Part shown: one piece after another, positions 50,093 to 59,014 of the stretch
How the letters are laid out: the number at the start of each line of letters is the position of its first letter
Position numbering within the stretch: position 1 is the first letter of the stretch
Assembly: GCF_002242805.1 (NCBI RefSeq)
Contig: NZ_MCGQ01000044.1
Location: 1 to 64,000, forward strand
From: Streptomyces diastatochromogenes
GTDB lineage: Bacteria > Actinomycetota > Actinomycetes > Streptomycetales > Streptomycetaceae
Length of the DNA: 64,000 nt
Direction of reading: 5' to 3'
Notes under the pieces: model-generated
What the model saw: only the letters and a program-made list of their open reading frames with translations
Database searches by the model: none
Told to the model about the DNA's origin: nothing
Translations under genes and position numbers: made by a program

Positions 50093-51162
50093 CCGACCTG
50101 CTGTACTCGGAGGAGGAAGAGGCGCTGCGCGCCGCCGTCCGCGACCTGCTCACGGACCACTGCGACGCGGCCGGCGTGATCGCCCGCACCGAGTCGGACG
50201 CCCCGCACGACCTCGCCCTGTGGAAGTTGCTCGCCGACGGCATGGGGCTCGCCGGGCTGCTGGTGCCCGAGGCGCAGGGCGGCCAGGGTGCCACCCACCG
50301 TGAAGTCGCCGTCGTTCTGGAGGAGCTGGGCCGGGCCGTCGCGCCCGTCCCGTACCTCACCAGCGCCGTCGTGGCCACCGAGGCCCTGCTGGCCTGCGGG
50401 GACGAGGAGCTGCTGGGCCGCCTGGCCGCCGGGCGCACCATCGGCGCCCTCGCGGTCGGGCTGCACTCGGCACCGGGCGCCGCCCTCAAGGCCGTACGCC
50501 TGGAGAACGGCACCCTGCACGGGGAGCTGACCGGCATCGCCGACGCGGCCGCCGCCGACGTCCTGCTCGTCCCGGCCGACGACGGCGGGCTGTACGCGGT
50601 GGCCGCCGACGCGGTGACCGTCACCCCGCAGACCTCGCTGGACCTGACCCGCCCGCTCGCCACCGTCACCCTCGACGGCGCGCCCGGCCGCCGCATCGGC
50701 GACGCGGAACCCGCCGTACGACGGGCCCTGCGCGCCGCCGCCGGACTGCTCGCCTCCGAGCAACTCGGCGTCGCCGACTGGGCGTTGACCGAGACCGTCC
50801 GGTACCTGAAGGAGCGCAAGCAGTTCAACCGGCCGGTCGGCGGCTTCCAGGCGCTCAAGCACCGGCTCGCCCAGCTGTGGCTGGAGGTCGTCAACCTCCG
50901 GGCCGCCGCCCGCGCCGCCGCCGACGCGCTGGCCTCCGGCGAGGACACCGACGTCACCGTGGCCGTCGCCCAGGCCTACGCCGCCCCGGTCGCCGTACAC
51001 GCCGCCGAGGAGGCGCTCCAGCTCCACGCCGGCATCGGGATGACCTGGGAGCACCCGATCCACCTGTACCTGAAGCGGGCCAAGGCCGACTCGATCGCCT
51101 ACGGCACGGCAGGCGCCCACCGGGAGGCCCTGGCCGAACTGGTCGACCTCCAGGCGCCCTGA
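50089..51162 (+). CDS. Acyl-CoA dehydrogenase (second, partner subunit)
   Basis: 357 residues. Keeps LLVPEAQGGQGATHREVAVVLEELGRAVAPVPYL and FNRPVGGFQALKHRLAQLWLEV, plus LHAGIGMTWEHPIHLYLKRAK near the end. The middle (residues ~105-200) is divergent and short, and the FxSEPGAG block of active FadE is not recognisable, as in the non-catalytic partner of heteromeric acyl-CoA dehydrogenases. The ATGA overlap with the first subunit supports joint assembly. A strong terminator follows 13 bases after the stop. Confidence 0.88.
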   Translation: MTDLLYSEEEEALRAAVRDLLTDHCDAAGVIARTESDAPHDLALWKLLADGMGLAGLLVPEAQGGQGATHREVAVVLEELGRAVAPVPYLTSAVVATEALLACGDEELLGRLAAGRTIGALAVGLHSAPGAALKAVRLENGTLHGELTGIADAAAADVLLVPADDGGLYAVAADAVTVTPQTSLDLTRPLATVTLDGAPGRRIGDAEPAVRRALRAAAGLLASEQLGVADWALTETVRYLKERKQFNRPVGGFQALKHRLAQLWLEVVNLRAAARAAADALASGEDTDVTVAVAQAYAAPVAVHAAEEALQLHAGIGMTWEHPIHLYLKRAKADSIAYGTAGAHREALAELVDLQAP

Positions 51163-51174
51163 CGCACAGCCAGT

Positions 51175-51202
51175 GAAGCCCGCCCCACCCGGGGCGGGCT
51201 TC
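51175..51202 (+). terminator. Strong terminator of the acyl-CoA oxidation operon
   Basis: GAAGCCCGCCCC (51175-51186) pairs perfectly with GGGGCGGGCTTC (51191-51202) around ACCC, then TTCG. Confidence 0.93.
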
Positions 51203-51335
51203 TTCGTGTGCGCACCCGTCACGAAGTGAACGGAGGGCAGCAGTCCGGCCAACTCCCTGTAGGCCAGGGGCTTTTGAGTGGAGAGCGCACGCATACTCTC
51301 CCCGGTCCCATCCGGCCCCTCAAGGGAGGCAGCGC

Positions 51336-52199
51336 ATGGCCCTCACCACCCGTCGCAGAGCCCTCACCACCCTCGGCGCCGCCCTCGCGGGTGCGGTCGC
51401 CCTGCCCGCCGGCCAGGCCTGGGCGGGCGGCGGCCACCCTGGCCCGCGCCCGCTGTGGCACGCGCACGCCCACAACGACTACGAGCACCCGCGGCCCCTG
51501 TTCGACGCCCTCGACCACCGCTTCGGCAGCGTCGAGGCCGACATCTTCCTCGTCGGCGACCAGCTGCTCATCGGCCACGACACCTCCGAGCTGGACCCGA
51601 CCCGCACCCTCGAATCCCTCTACCTCGACCCGCTCGCCGCCCTCGTCAAGGCCAACCACGGCTCCGTGTACCGGGGCCGGCGGCAGCCGGTGCAACTCCT
51701 CATCGACATCAAGACCGAGGGCTCCTCGACGTACGTCGAACTCGACCGGCACCTCAGGCGCTACCCGCACCTGCTCACCCGCTACGCGCACGGCCGCGTC
51801 CACCCCGGCCCGGTCACCGCCGTCGTCTCCGGCGACCGCGCGGCCCGTGTCCCGATGGAGGCCCAGACCGAGCGCCGCGCCTTCTACGACGGCCGGCTCG
51901 CCGACCTCGGCGGCGCGGCCCCCGCCTCCTTCATCCCGCTGATCAGCGACAACTGGACGCTGAACTTCACCTGGCAGGGCGAGGGCCCCTTCCCGGACGC
52001 CGAGCGCCAGAAGCTGCGCGGTATCACCGGCGCTGCCCACGCGCGCGTGCAGCAGATCCGGTTCTGGGCCACCCCGGACACGGCGGGTGCGGCCCGGGAC
52101 GCCCTGTGGACGGAACTCCTCGCGGGCGGCGTCGACTACCTCAACACCGACGACCTCGCCAGCCTGGAGGCCTTCCTGGACGCACACCCGTTTGTGTAA
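51336..52199 (+). CDS. Exported PI-PLC/GDPD-superfamily phosphodiesterase-like protein
   Basis: 287 residues with a twin-arginine signal (TTRRRALTTLGAALAGAVALP). The mature part shows the TIM-barrel phosphodiesterase start HAHAHNDYEHPRPLFDALDH, then SVEADIFLVGDQLLIGHD with the acid pair, and LLIDIKTEG, matching the glycerophosphodiester phosphodiesterase-like family that also includes yeast Aim6. The active His pair and Glu/Asp metal ligands look intact. RBS GGGAGGCAGCGC. Substrate unknown, probably an extracellular phosphodiester. Confidence 0.88.
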   Translation: MALTTRRRALTTLGAALAGAVALPAGQAWAGGGHPGPRPLWHAHAHNDYEHPRPLFDALDHRFGSVEADIFLVGDQLLIGHDTSELDPTRTLESLYLDPLAALVKANHGSVYRGRRQPVQLLIDIKTEGSSTYVELDRHLRRYPHLLTRYAHGRVHPGPVTAVVSGDRAARVPMEAQTERRAFYDGRLADLGGAAPASFIPLISDNWTLNFTWQGEGPFPDAERQKLRGITGAAHARVQQIRFWATPDTAGAARDALWTELLAGGVDYLNTDDLASLEAFLDAHPFV

Positions 52200-52301
52200 C
52201 ACCACACGATCGGAGGACATGTCAGCCGCCCGGACGAACCCCCCGCTACGCCACACTTACGGCCGAACGCCGCTCATGGGGCGTGGCGGAGGAGGTTCCC
52301 G

Positions 52302-52496
52302 ATGGCCGTTTCCATCTCTGTGGTGCTGCTGCTCCTGATCATTGTCGTGATCTTCATGCGCAACGGCGCGCTGAAGATCTCGCACGGCCTGGTCTGCATG
52401 CTGCTCGGCTTCTACATGGCCAGCACCACCATGGCGCCCACTATCCAGAGCGGGCTCACCGCGACCGCCGATCTGGTGGGCAGCCTGCGCCCCTGA
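52302..52496 (+). CDS. Small conserved-looking membrane protein, 64 residues
   Basis: MAVSISVVLLLLIIVVIFMR forms one membrane span, NGALKISHG follows, then LVCMLLGFYMASTTMA a second. A strong ribosome site (GGAGGAGG) lies 7 bases before the ATG, so the frame is almost certainly expressed. I do not recognise the family. It follows the phosphodiesterase by 102 bases on the same strand and converges on the NAGPA-domain gene. Confidence 0.8.
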   Translation: MAVSISVVLLLLIIVVIFMRNGALKISHGLVCMLLGFYMASTTMAPTIQSGLTATADLVGSLRP

Positions 52497-52505
52497 GCCG
52501 CGAGG

Positions 52506-53750
52506 TCAGGACGAGAAGACCCCGATGCCGTTCGGGACCGGGCGTTCGGCCCCGCCGCTCGGGTGGTTGCGGATCGTCACACTGCTGGCGCCCGCATTCC
52601 GGGTGACCATCTCGGTCGAGCCGCCGCCGTCGAGGTTGAACGCGTCGGACGCGCCCAGCTCGTTCATGAGCTGGGCCTCTTCGGCGATGGTCATGCCCGT
52701 CCGATAGGCCGCGGCTCCGTCCAGCGCGAGGAGCAGCATCCGGTGCCCGCCGTCGGCGAAGCCCACGACGGTGCGCACGGCCGAGGCGTTGTCGTCCAGG
52801 CCGGACAGCGGCTTGCCGTTCCGCAGCACCGGGTAGCCGCCGATCGCGAACGTGTACGGCACCTTGGCCGTGGCCGCCACCAGGGCGTGCGTGACGGTCA
52901 CCTGGTCGCCCACCGACAGCTTGCGCAGCCGCTGCGCGCCCTCCTCGCGGCCCACCAGGACCGTGGTGCCCGTGGGGATCGAGCCGCCGCCCGGGGTGCC
53001 GGAGGCGGAGACCACCTCACCGTCCCGCACCTTCACCTCGTAGGTGTCCGTGCTGCACGCCGCCGCCCGGTCGGTGTCCGTGCCGCAGGTGGCACGCACC
53101 CGTGAGGCGCTGCCCCACCGTGAGGTGAAGGCGCCGACGGAGTTCTGCGGCAGCGCGTACTGGTTGAGGCCCTTGAGCGGGAACTGCCCCTCCGGCGTGC
53201 CGACGGAGCCGGTGAGCGTGAGGCGGTCCAGCCGGGCCCGCCCGTCGGTACCCACGCCGAGGACGTCCGTCGTGGTCGTCCCGGGCGGCAGCGAGGGCCC
53301 GAACCGCTGGCCCTTCGGCACCGCCGCCTTGAGTACCTTCCCGTCCGCGATCGCCGGTCCCACGGTCGCGCCCGTCGCCTCCACGCCCGGGTGCTGGGTC
53401 TCGGAGATGTTGAAGAAGTCGCCGTTGACGCCGGCGACCGCGCCGGCCGAGTCGGCGAGCTTCGACACGGTCGCGCGGGCGGCCACCGTCCCCGGGTACA
53501 GCAGGTCCAGGCGGACGTGCGGATTGTTCAGGTCGACGGTGAGCAGATGGGCGTGGGCCTCGCCCGCCGCCGCCGAGATGTCGAACTGCCGGTAGGTGAC
53601 ACCCGGCGCGATCCGTCTGCCCATCTTGCCCAGCGGTACGGCATCGGCCGGTGCCGCCCCCGCCAGGGCCGCACCGGCCAGTACACCGAACGCCGTGAGA
53701 ACCGTGAGAACCGATCTGCCCGCTGCCGTCTGCCGCCGATCGTGCGCCAC
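52506..53750 (-). CDS. Secreted phosphodiester glycosidase-like protein (NAGPA domain)
   Basis: 414 residues. A signal peptide (SVLTVLTAFGVLAGAALAGAAPADA) is followed by an extracellular part whose C-terminal half is the NAGPA domain, ending in the conserved FNLDGGGSTEMVTR motif; VAGVNGDFFNIS is the other diagnostic block. NAGPA-type domains cleave GlcNAc-phosphodiesters or process wall and exopolysaccharide phosphodiesters. GTG 53750 is chosen because AGGGGGCGCG lies before it; the longer in-frame ORF is a shadow extension. Confidence 0.88.
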   Translation of the reverse strand: MAHDRRQTAAGRSVLTVLTAFGVLAGAALAGAAPADAVPLGKMGRRIAPGVTYRQFDISAAAGEAHAHLLTVDLNNPHVRLDLLYPGTVAARATVSKLADSAGAVAGVNGDFFNISETQHPGVEATGATVGPAIADGKVLKAAVPKGQRFGPSLPPGTTTTDVLGVGTDGRARLDRLTLTGSVGTPEGQFPLKGLNQYALPQNSVGAFTSRWGSASRVRATCGTDTDRAAACSTDTYEVKVRDGEVVSASGTPGGGSIPTGTTVLVGREEGAQRLRKLSVGDQVTVTHALVAATAKVPYTFAIGGYPVLRNGKPLSGLDDNASAVRTVVGFADGGHRMLLLALDGAAAYRTGMTIAEEAQLMNELGASDAFNLDGGGSTEMVTRNAGASSVTIRNHPSGGAERPVPNGIGVFSS

Positions 53751-53824
53751 CGCGCCCCCTGATGTCTCGTCAACTGTCCCAGAACTCAGGGAAGTGCAGC
53801 AGACGGCGGTGGCCCGCGGGGGTG

Positions 53825-54184
53825 CTAGGCGTCGACTACGCGAGAACGGGTGAGAAAACGCACCCCCTCGGGTGCCTCCAGCGAGAATCCGCTCCCTCTT
53901 CCGGGTACCACGTCGACGATCAGCCGGGTGTGGCTCCACACCTCGTACTGGCTCCTCGACATCCAGAAGGTCACCGGCTCCTCGACGCCCTCCACCGCCA
54001 GTTCCGCCAGCAGCACGTCCGAGCCGCCGGTCCGGAACTCGCCGTCCGGGTAGCACATGGGCGCGCTGCCGTCGCAGCAGCCGCCGGACTGGTGGAACAT
54101 CAGCGGACCGTGCTCGGCCCGCAGCCTGCGCACCAGTTCGGCAGCCTGCGGGGTGAGTTCGACGCGGGGGACTTCCACTTCCAT
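53825..54184 (-). CDS. DUF779-family protein
   Basis: 119 residues with the DUF779 signature LMFHQSGGCCDGSAPMCYPDGEF: a Cys-rich patch that could bind iron or zinc. In many actinomycetes DUF779 proteins sit beside aldehyde dehydrogenases, but none adjoins here. AGGACGGTGACC precedes the ATG; the first in-frame start (54241) would add 19 residues without homology. Function unknown. Confidence 0.88.
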   Translation of the reverse strand: MEVEVPRVELTPQAAELVRRLRAEHGPLMFHQSGGCCDGSAPMCYPDGEFRTGGSDVLLAELAVEGVEEPVTFWMSRSQYEVWSHTRLIVDVVPGRGSGFSLEAPEGVRFLTRSRVVDA

Positions 54185-54278
54185 GGTCACCGTCCTGGAG
54201 AGCCGGGCCGTCGGACGTGCCCCAGTCTCATGCTTCGTCAAGGGCGCGTCCAGCAGGCGTACTTCGACGGGACCGTGG

Positions 54279-55064
54279 TCAGGCGAGGCCGAGGACGTCG
54301 TCGGTCCGGCCCCACCCGGGGGTCGGCGGCTGCGGCCACCTCGGGAGAGGGGGCAGGGTCTCGGCCGGCCGGTCGGACATCAGGTCCGTGGCCGGAGTTC
54401 GCCCGCTGAGCCAGCCGAGCAGGAGGTGTCCGGGCCCGGCGATCGAGGGGCCCTCGGGAGCCGGGGTCCAGTGGCGGCCCAGGTCGACCGCCTCGACGCG
54501 GGAGACGGGATGTCCCTGGGCCCGCAAGGTGGTGAGGGTCTCGTCGAGCGCCCAGGACACGTACGACGCCGGCCAGTCGGCGGTGCCGTATCCCAGGCCG
54601 AGGTCGACATGGTGGTGCTCCAGCTCCCGCAGGCACCGCAGGAGGGTGTACCAGGCGGGGTGCCGCCAGCCCGCGAGTGCCGCCACCAGGACGTCCCACC
54701 GTGCCGCCGGCATCTCCCGGGCCTCCGCCACGACCAGGTCCAGGGCCCGCCGGGTCCGGTCGGCCAGCGCGTCGACGGGCAGGGCGGCGGTCCGCTCGGC
54801 CGTCTCGGCCAGGGCGGCCGCATCCTGTCGGGGCCCCGGCGCGGAGCCCGTACGCGCCAGCCGCAGCAGCCACACGTAGGCATCCGCGCTGCCCGCGATG
54901 TGGGCGAGCACCTGGCCCCGGGTCCACGGGGCGAGCGCGCCGGGCGCACGGCACTCGGCCTCGGTCAGGCCGGACAGCGTGGCCGCGAGCCGTGCGGCCG
55001 ACCGCTCGACCTCGCCCCTCAGGCGGTCGACGTCGGGCGTGGGCATCGAGGGGGAGTCGGTCAT
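54279..55064 (-). CDS. Mycothiol-dependent maleylpyruvate isomerase-family protein
   Basis: 261 residues of the DinB-like, mycothiol-dependent group (maleylpyruvate isomerase family). The N-terminal four-helix domain contains GLTEAECRAPGALAPWTRGQVLAHIAGSADAY with the His of the metal site, and LRELEHHHVDLGLGYG supplies the second His pair. Such enzymes conjugate or isomerise substrates with mycothiol as cofactor. The substrate is unknown. Start ATG 55064 is chosen over 55115 because the extra residues lack homology. Confidence 0.85.
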   Translation of the reverse strand: MTDSPSMPTPDVDRLRGEVERSAARLAATLSGLTEAECRAPGALAPWTRGQVLAHIAGSADAYVWLLRLARTGSAPGPRQDAAALAETAERTAALPVDALADRTRRALDLVVAEAREMPAARWDVLVAALAGWRHPAWYTLLRCLRELEHHHVDLGLGYGTADWPASYVSWALDETLTTLRAQGHPVSRVEAVDLGRHWTPAPEGPSIAGPGHLLLGWLSGRTPATDLMSDRPAETLPPLPRWPQPPTPGWGRTDDVLGLA

Positions 55065-55131
55065 GGGGGAGGGACCATCCTGGAGAGAAGTGAGCTGACA
55101 GGTGGGCAGGCGCATGGGAGAGGATGCCCCA

Positions 55132-55614
55132 ATGCGCTACCACTCGCCCTTCCGCCAGCCCGAACCACGCCCCGTGGCCGAGGGCGAACATCCGCTCTGG
55201 GACGAGGCCCTGGCAGCGGTCAACCGGGATCTGGCGGCGACCCTGCCGGAACAGCAGCCCCTGTGCCTGTTCGCGGTGCCCTGGGAGGAGGGCGAACCGG
55301 AGCAGGTCTACGTCGCCCTCGCCAACGGCGAGTGGCACGGGAACCCCTTGTCCGCCGCCGACGACCTTGAGGCCGTTGCCGAAGCCGCCCAGGAGACGGT
55401 CACGGAGCGGCTGTGGCGGGCGTGGCCGCTGTGCTCCGAGCACGACCTGGGGATGCACGTGCGCCAGGTGTCCGGGCGCCCGTCGTGGTGGTGCGCCGGT
55501 TCCGCGGCTCCCGGCGATCCGGCACACATCCGTGCGGCCGTAGGCGAGTTGGACACCCTCGGGCGCCCGCACCGGCCGAACCGGAAGCGCCGCAAGCAGC
55601 GCCCGCAGGGTTGA
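55132..55614 (+). CDS. Hypothetical protein of 160 residues
   Basis: No domain is recognised. The protein is acidic and Trp-rich: EHPLWDEALAAVNRDLAATL, CLFAVPWEEGEPEQVYVALA, WHGNPLSAADDLEAVAEAA, GRPSWWCAGSAAPGD, and a basic tail (PHRPNRKRRKQRPQG). It is intracellular by composition. ATG 55132 has GAGAGGA upstream and starts MRYHSPF; an in-frame ATG 30 bases earlier is less likely. It lies directly ahead of the DUF2625 gene on the same strand. Confidence 0.7.
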   Translation: MRYHSPFRQPEPRPVAEGEHPLWDEALAAVNRDLAATLPEQQPLCLFAVPWEEGEPEQVYVALANGEWHGNPLSAADDLEAVAEAAQETVTERLWRAWPLCSEHDLGMHVRQVSGRPSWWCAGSAAPGDPAHIRAAVGELDTLGRPHRPNRKRRKQRPQG

Positions 55615-55663
55615 CCGGGGGGCGGCCACGGGCACGGCACGGCGGCCGTGCCATGATCCCCGG

Positions 55664-56389
55664 ATGCGCGAGACCGACGAACTGGCCCGGGTGGACGATC
55701 CGGCCTGGCCGGAGCTTCAGGAGCTGATCACGGCCGGTGCCGTGCCGGTCCGCGTGCTGCCCGCCGATCCCGAGGAGGGCCGCCGGTGCCTGCTGCAGAT
55801 GCAGGTCACCGCGCGCTCCACGCTCGGCGCGCTGGCGCTGAACTGCGGCGGACTCGTCCTGGACGACGGATGGGTGCGGGTGTACGGCGGCGGCTCGGCA
55901 GCGGCCGGCGGACTGCCGAGCCTGGGCCGGGTCAACCGCTTCCCGGAGGAGTTCGATCCCGCCTGGCACCCAGCGTCCGGTCTGGTCGTCGGGCACGACG
56001 TGCTCGGCGGGGTGTTCGCGCTCAACGGCCACGACCCGGCCGGAGCGGGCCGCCCCGGCGACCCCGGGCAGATGACGTACTTCGCCCCCGACACCCTGGA
56101 GTGGGAGGCCCTGGACATGGGCCACTCCACCTGGGTGTGGTGGCTGCTGTCCGGCCGTCTGGAGACGTTCTACGACGGCCTGCGCTGGCCGGGCTGGCGC
56201 GAGGAGGCCGCGGAGCCGGACCTCGCGCAGGGCATCACCGTCTACCCGTTCCTGTGGTCCAAGGAGGCGCACGACGACCTCGCGGCCACGAGCCGGCGGC
56301 CCGTGGCGATGAGCGAAGTCCTGGGCGTGGCAGCGGACTTCGCCCGGCAGATGGGCCCGGCGGATCCGGGTTTCCTCGGCGAGGTGTGA
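55664..56389 (+). CDS. DUF2625 family protein
   Basis: 241 residues with the DUF2625 pattern: LQMQVTARSTLGALALNCGG, LVLDDGWVRVYGGGS, FNRFPEEFDP-like VNRFPEEFDPAWHPASGLVVGHD, and YFAPDTLEWEALDMGHSTWVWWLLSGRLETFYDGLRWPGW. These proteins are of unknown function; some are linked to antagonism or immunity contexts, but nothing here shows that. It follows the hypothetical 160-residue gene by 49 bases and precedes a decayed permease. Confidence 0.85.
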   Translation: MRETDELARVDDPAWPELQELITAGAVPVRVLPADPEEGRRCLLQMQVTARSTLGALALNCGGLVLDDGWVRVYGGGSAAAGGLPSLGRVNRFPEEFDPAWHPASGLVVGHDVLGGVFALNGHDPAGAGRPGDPGQMTYFAPDTLEWEALDMGHSTWVWWLLSGRLETFYDGLRWPGWREEAAEPDLAQGITVYPFLWSKEAHDDLAATSRRPVAMSEVLGVAADFARQMGPADPGFLGEV

Positions 56390-56408
56390 GGCACCGCCGT
56401 CCGGCGGC

Positions 56409-56615
56409 TCAGCCCGCCCTGCGAAGGCCCCGCATCGACTCCGCGTACACGCCCGAAGCCACCGACAGCCCCACCGGCAGGGCGAGATCGATGCCGCCGA
56501 GGGCGGCGGCCACCGGCCCGGTGTACACGGTGTCGACGCACGCGGCGACGCCCGCCGCGAGGGCCAGCGCGCCGGACCGGTTGACCCCGCCCGTGTACCA
56601 GAAGGGGCTGCCCGG
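56409..56615 (-). pseudogene. NCS1-type cytosine/purine permease C-terminal remnant
   Basis: About 68 codons remain: SPFWYTGGVNRSGALALAAG then VDTVYTGPVAAALGGIDLAL and VGLSVASGVYAESM. This is the last-helix region of nucleobase:cation symporters (YTGGVN, ALGG.DL.LPVGL, SGGVY). The stop codon is in place, but the rest of the ~500-residue protein and any start are missing; upstream sequence belongs to an oppositely oriented amidohydrolase remnant. Confidence 0.7.
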
Positions 56616-57025
56616 GGTCTCAACGTCCTCGACTCCGTCGAGAAGTCTCAGGCGGAGAGCCCGGACCCGGTACGGCACCGGGTCGAACACATCGAGACGG
56701 TGCCCGACGACACCGTACGGCGGTTCGCGCGGCTCGGCGTGGCCGCGTCCATGCAGCCCACCCACTGCTGCGAGTACACCCGGGCCGACCACACCGACAA
56801 CTGGTCGCGCCGGCTCGGCGAGGAACGTGCCGCGCGCGTTCCGCTGCGGTGATCTGTGGGCGGCCGGCGCCCGGGTCGTCCTCGGCTCCGACTGACCCAT
56901 CGCGCCGTACCCGCCGCTCCAGGTCATGGCCGGCGCCCGGCACCGCCGCCCCGCCGACCTCTCCCTGCCCCCGCACGGGCCCGAACAGGCCCTCACCGGA
57001 GCGCAGGCGCTGCGTTGTAGCCGAC
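56612..57025 (+). pseudogene. YtcJ-like amidohydrolase remnant with frameshift and stop
   Basis: The plus strand reads LNVLDSVEKSQAESPDPVRH, then RVEHIETVPDDTVRRFARLG and MQPTHCCEYTRADHTDNWSR up to a stop near 56849, after which a shifted frame continues FRCGDLWAAGARVVLGSD, an in-frame TGA, then PIAPYPPLQVMAGARHR. Family members read HRIEHIET.P, ASMQPTH, ADHTDNW and GSDWP. The TGA falls exactly where the GSDW Trp (TGG) would be. The N-terminal half is absent. The gene is therefore dead: truncated, frameshifted and interrupted. Confidence 0.75.
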
Positions 57026-57043
57026 GGCCGGGCACCGCTGGGG

Positions 57044-59014
57044 TCAGCGCAGGGGAGTGCGCGCCGCGTACCCGGCGGGGCCCGCCGTGGCCGCCGCCTT
57101 CACCACGTCGACGTCACGCGCCCGGACATAGGCGAGCCGGTGCCCGAGCTGGATCTCGTAGTACGCCTCCTCGCCCTGCACCACCGGAGACGGGGAGTCG
57201 TCGGAGGAAGGTTTCTCCAGGTAGGAACCGAGGACGCGGGACTGCGTCACGTACCGCTGGCCCGCACGGAGGGTGTACGGGAGCGGCGACGGCTCGGGCT
57301 GCTCGTCCACACCCTCCGGGTAGGCGTCCTCCTCCGGCAGGGCGCGGCCGAACACCTCGATCTCCCTCAGGCCCTCCTTCGGGGTCACCGTCCGGCCGCG
57401 CGCGCCGACGGCTGTCGGGTGGGCCTGAGGGTTCTTGAACCATGCCTTGTGGCCCTGGTACCAGATCGCCGTCCAATCGCCGCTGCGTTCGGCGACCGCG
57501 AAGGTCTGGCCGGCGGAGACCCGCGACCCCAGGTCGTTGACGTCCTCCGTGGAGTCCTTGCCGTCGGGGTGCCGGCCCGGGTCCTGGATCAGCGGGGCGT
57601 CCTCGGCCGGGTCGGTGTGCAGACGGACCGCGCTGGAGCCGTGCGGCGCACACTTCACCCCGCTCTTGGTGCAGCCGGTGAACCGCGGCGTGTGGGTGGA
57701 GTAGTCCGGCAGGATCATCACGACGTCGCTGTCCGGCCCGGCGGTCGCCTTCAGCGGCGCGCCGAGCAGGTCGAAGTAGTGCCGCCAGTCCCAGAAGGGC
57801 CCCGGGTCGTCGTGCATGTCCGGAATGGTGTCCTCGGTCGGGGCCGGCACGTTGTCATGGCCGAAGATGTGCTGCCGGTCGAGCGGAACCCCGTACTTCC
57901 TCGCCAGGTACTTCACCAGGCGGGCCGAGGACCGGTACATCGTCTCCGTGTACCAGGCGTCGGGCTGCCGCAGGAATCCCTCGTGCTCGATCCCGATCGA
58001 GCGGGCGTTCACGAACTGGCTGCCGGAGTGCCAGGCCGCGTCCCTGATCCTGACGTGCTGGGTGATGTGGCCGTCCCGGGAGCGGATGGAGTAGTGCCAG
58101 GAGGCCTCCTCCGGATCCTGGATCGTCTGCAGCATCGACGCCAGCGGCGCCTCGGTGTCGTGGATGACGATGTAGTCGATCCGCTGGTCCTTGGGCCGGT
58201 CGGCCAGCTGGTGGTTGCCGTACTCGTCGTCGTCGATCTGGACGTACGGCGCGCTGAGCCAGGAGCAGGACAGGTCCGGCGGGCAGTCGACCTCTTTCGG
58301 CCGCGGTGTGCCCTTGGTGACGGGGCGGCGCGGGTGGACATGGGGGTTCGCGTCGAGGGTGACGCGCTGCCCCGCGTCGGTGGTGCGGTGCGCACCCCGG
58401 CGGATCACGTCGAAGACGTCGTTGGCATAGGTGTCCGCCGAGGCACGGTCGGCGGTGCCCGGGAAGCGGGCCACGGTCTCCCACCAGTCCCCCGGGTTGG
58501 GGCTGAGCGGCTTGTCGAGCTGTCGTTGGGTCGCCGCGAGGAGGGCGGCGCCGCCGCGCACGTTGGCGGCGTCGTCCGTCCGCAGCTGCTCGGCCGGCAG
58601 CCCGGTCAGGCGTGCGGCCTGTTGCAGGTCCGCCGGCGGGTTCGCCGGACGCGCGGCGGGCGGTCCCGCCGACCCCGCGCGCGGCTGGCCCTGCGGGTGC
58701 TGCGGCGTCTGCGGCGGCTGGGGTCTGGGCGCGTCCACCAGGTGCATCGGCCCGTAGCCGCCGACGACGCTGGGGGCGCCGTGATGGGAGTCCCACCGCG
58801 ACTGCAGGTACGACACGCCCATCAGGACGCTGCGGGGGACCTGGTACTCGTTCGCCGCGGCGGTGTAGTCGTCCTGCAGAAGCTGGTCGGACGGTGTGCC
58901 GTCCGAGCGGTCGATCAGCAACGGCACCAGAAGCGCCGCCGAAGCGGTCACACAGATGATCCGCCGGTGCCCGCGTACGGCACTGGAGACGCGGGGGGCG
59001 ACGCGCTTTTTCAT
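57044..59014 (-). CDS. Secreted N-acetylmuramoyl-L-alanine amidase (Amidase_2), two-part enzyme
   Basis: 656 residues. After an N-terminal anchor/signal (RRIICVTASAALLVPLLI) comes a region like lytic-transglycosylase starts (VPRSVLMGVSYLQSRWDSHH, GYGPMHL), then a PGRP/Amidase_2 domain: DYIVIHDTEAPLASML, SIGIEHEGFLR and HIFGHDNVPAPTEDTI, holding the zinc His and catalytic Glu/Lys. The C-terminal ~230 residues hold two repeated SH3b-like segments (SAVRLHTDPAEDAPLI; LREIEVFGRALPEEDAY) that may bind the wall. GGAGGCACCTCC precedes the ATG. It cuts the stem peptide from muramic acid. Confidence 0.9.
   Translation of the reverse strand: MKKRVAPRVSSAVRGHRRIICVTASAALLVPLLIDRSDGTPSDQLLQDDYTAAANEYQVPRSVLMGVSYLQSRWDSHHGAPSVVGGYGPMHLVDAPRPQPPQTPQHPQGQPRAGSAGPPAARPANPPADLQQAARLTGLPAEQLRTDDAANVRGGAALLAATQRQLDKPLSPNPGDWWETVARFPGTADRASADTYANDVFDVIRRGAHRTTDAGQRVTLDANPHVHPRRPVTKGTPRPKEVDCPPDLSCSWLSAPYVQIDDDEYGNHQLADRPKDQRIDYIVIHDTEAPLASMLQTIQDPEEASWHYSIRSRDGHITQHVRIRDAAWHSGSQFVNARSIGIEHEGFLRQPDAWYTETMYRSSARLVKYLARKYGVPLDRQHIFGHDNVPAPTEDTIPDMHDDPGPFWDWRHYFDLLGAPLKATAGPDSDVVMILPDYSTHTPRFTGCTKSGVKCAPHGSSAVRLHTDPAEDAPLIQDPGRHPDGKDSTEDVNDLGSRVSAGQTFAVAERSGDWTAIWYQGHKAWFKNPQAHPTAVGARGRTVTPKEGLREIEVFGRALPEEDAYPEGVDEQPEPSPLPYTLRAGQRYVTQSRVLGSYLEKPSSDDSPSPVVQGEEAYYEIQLGHRLAYVRARDVDVVKAAATAGPAGYAARTPLR

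Noticed and set aside
52219-52338. 39-codon ORF after GGAGGAC upstream of the 64-residue membrane protein
   Set aside because: The ribosome site is only 2 bases from the ATG, the peptide is low complexity and overlaps the next gene; not enough support.
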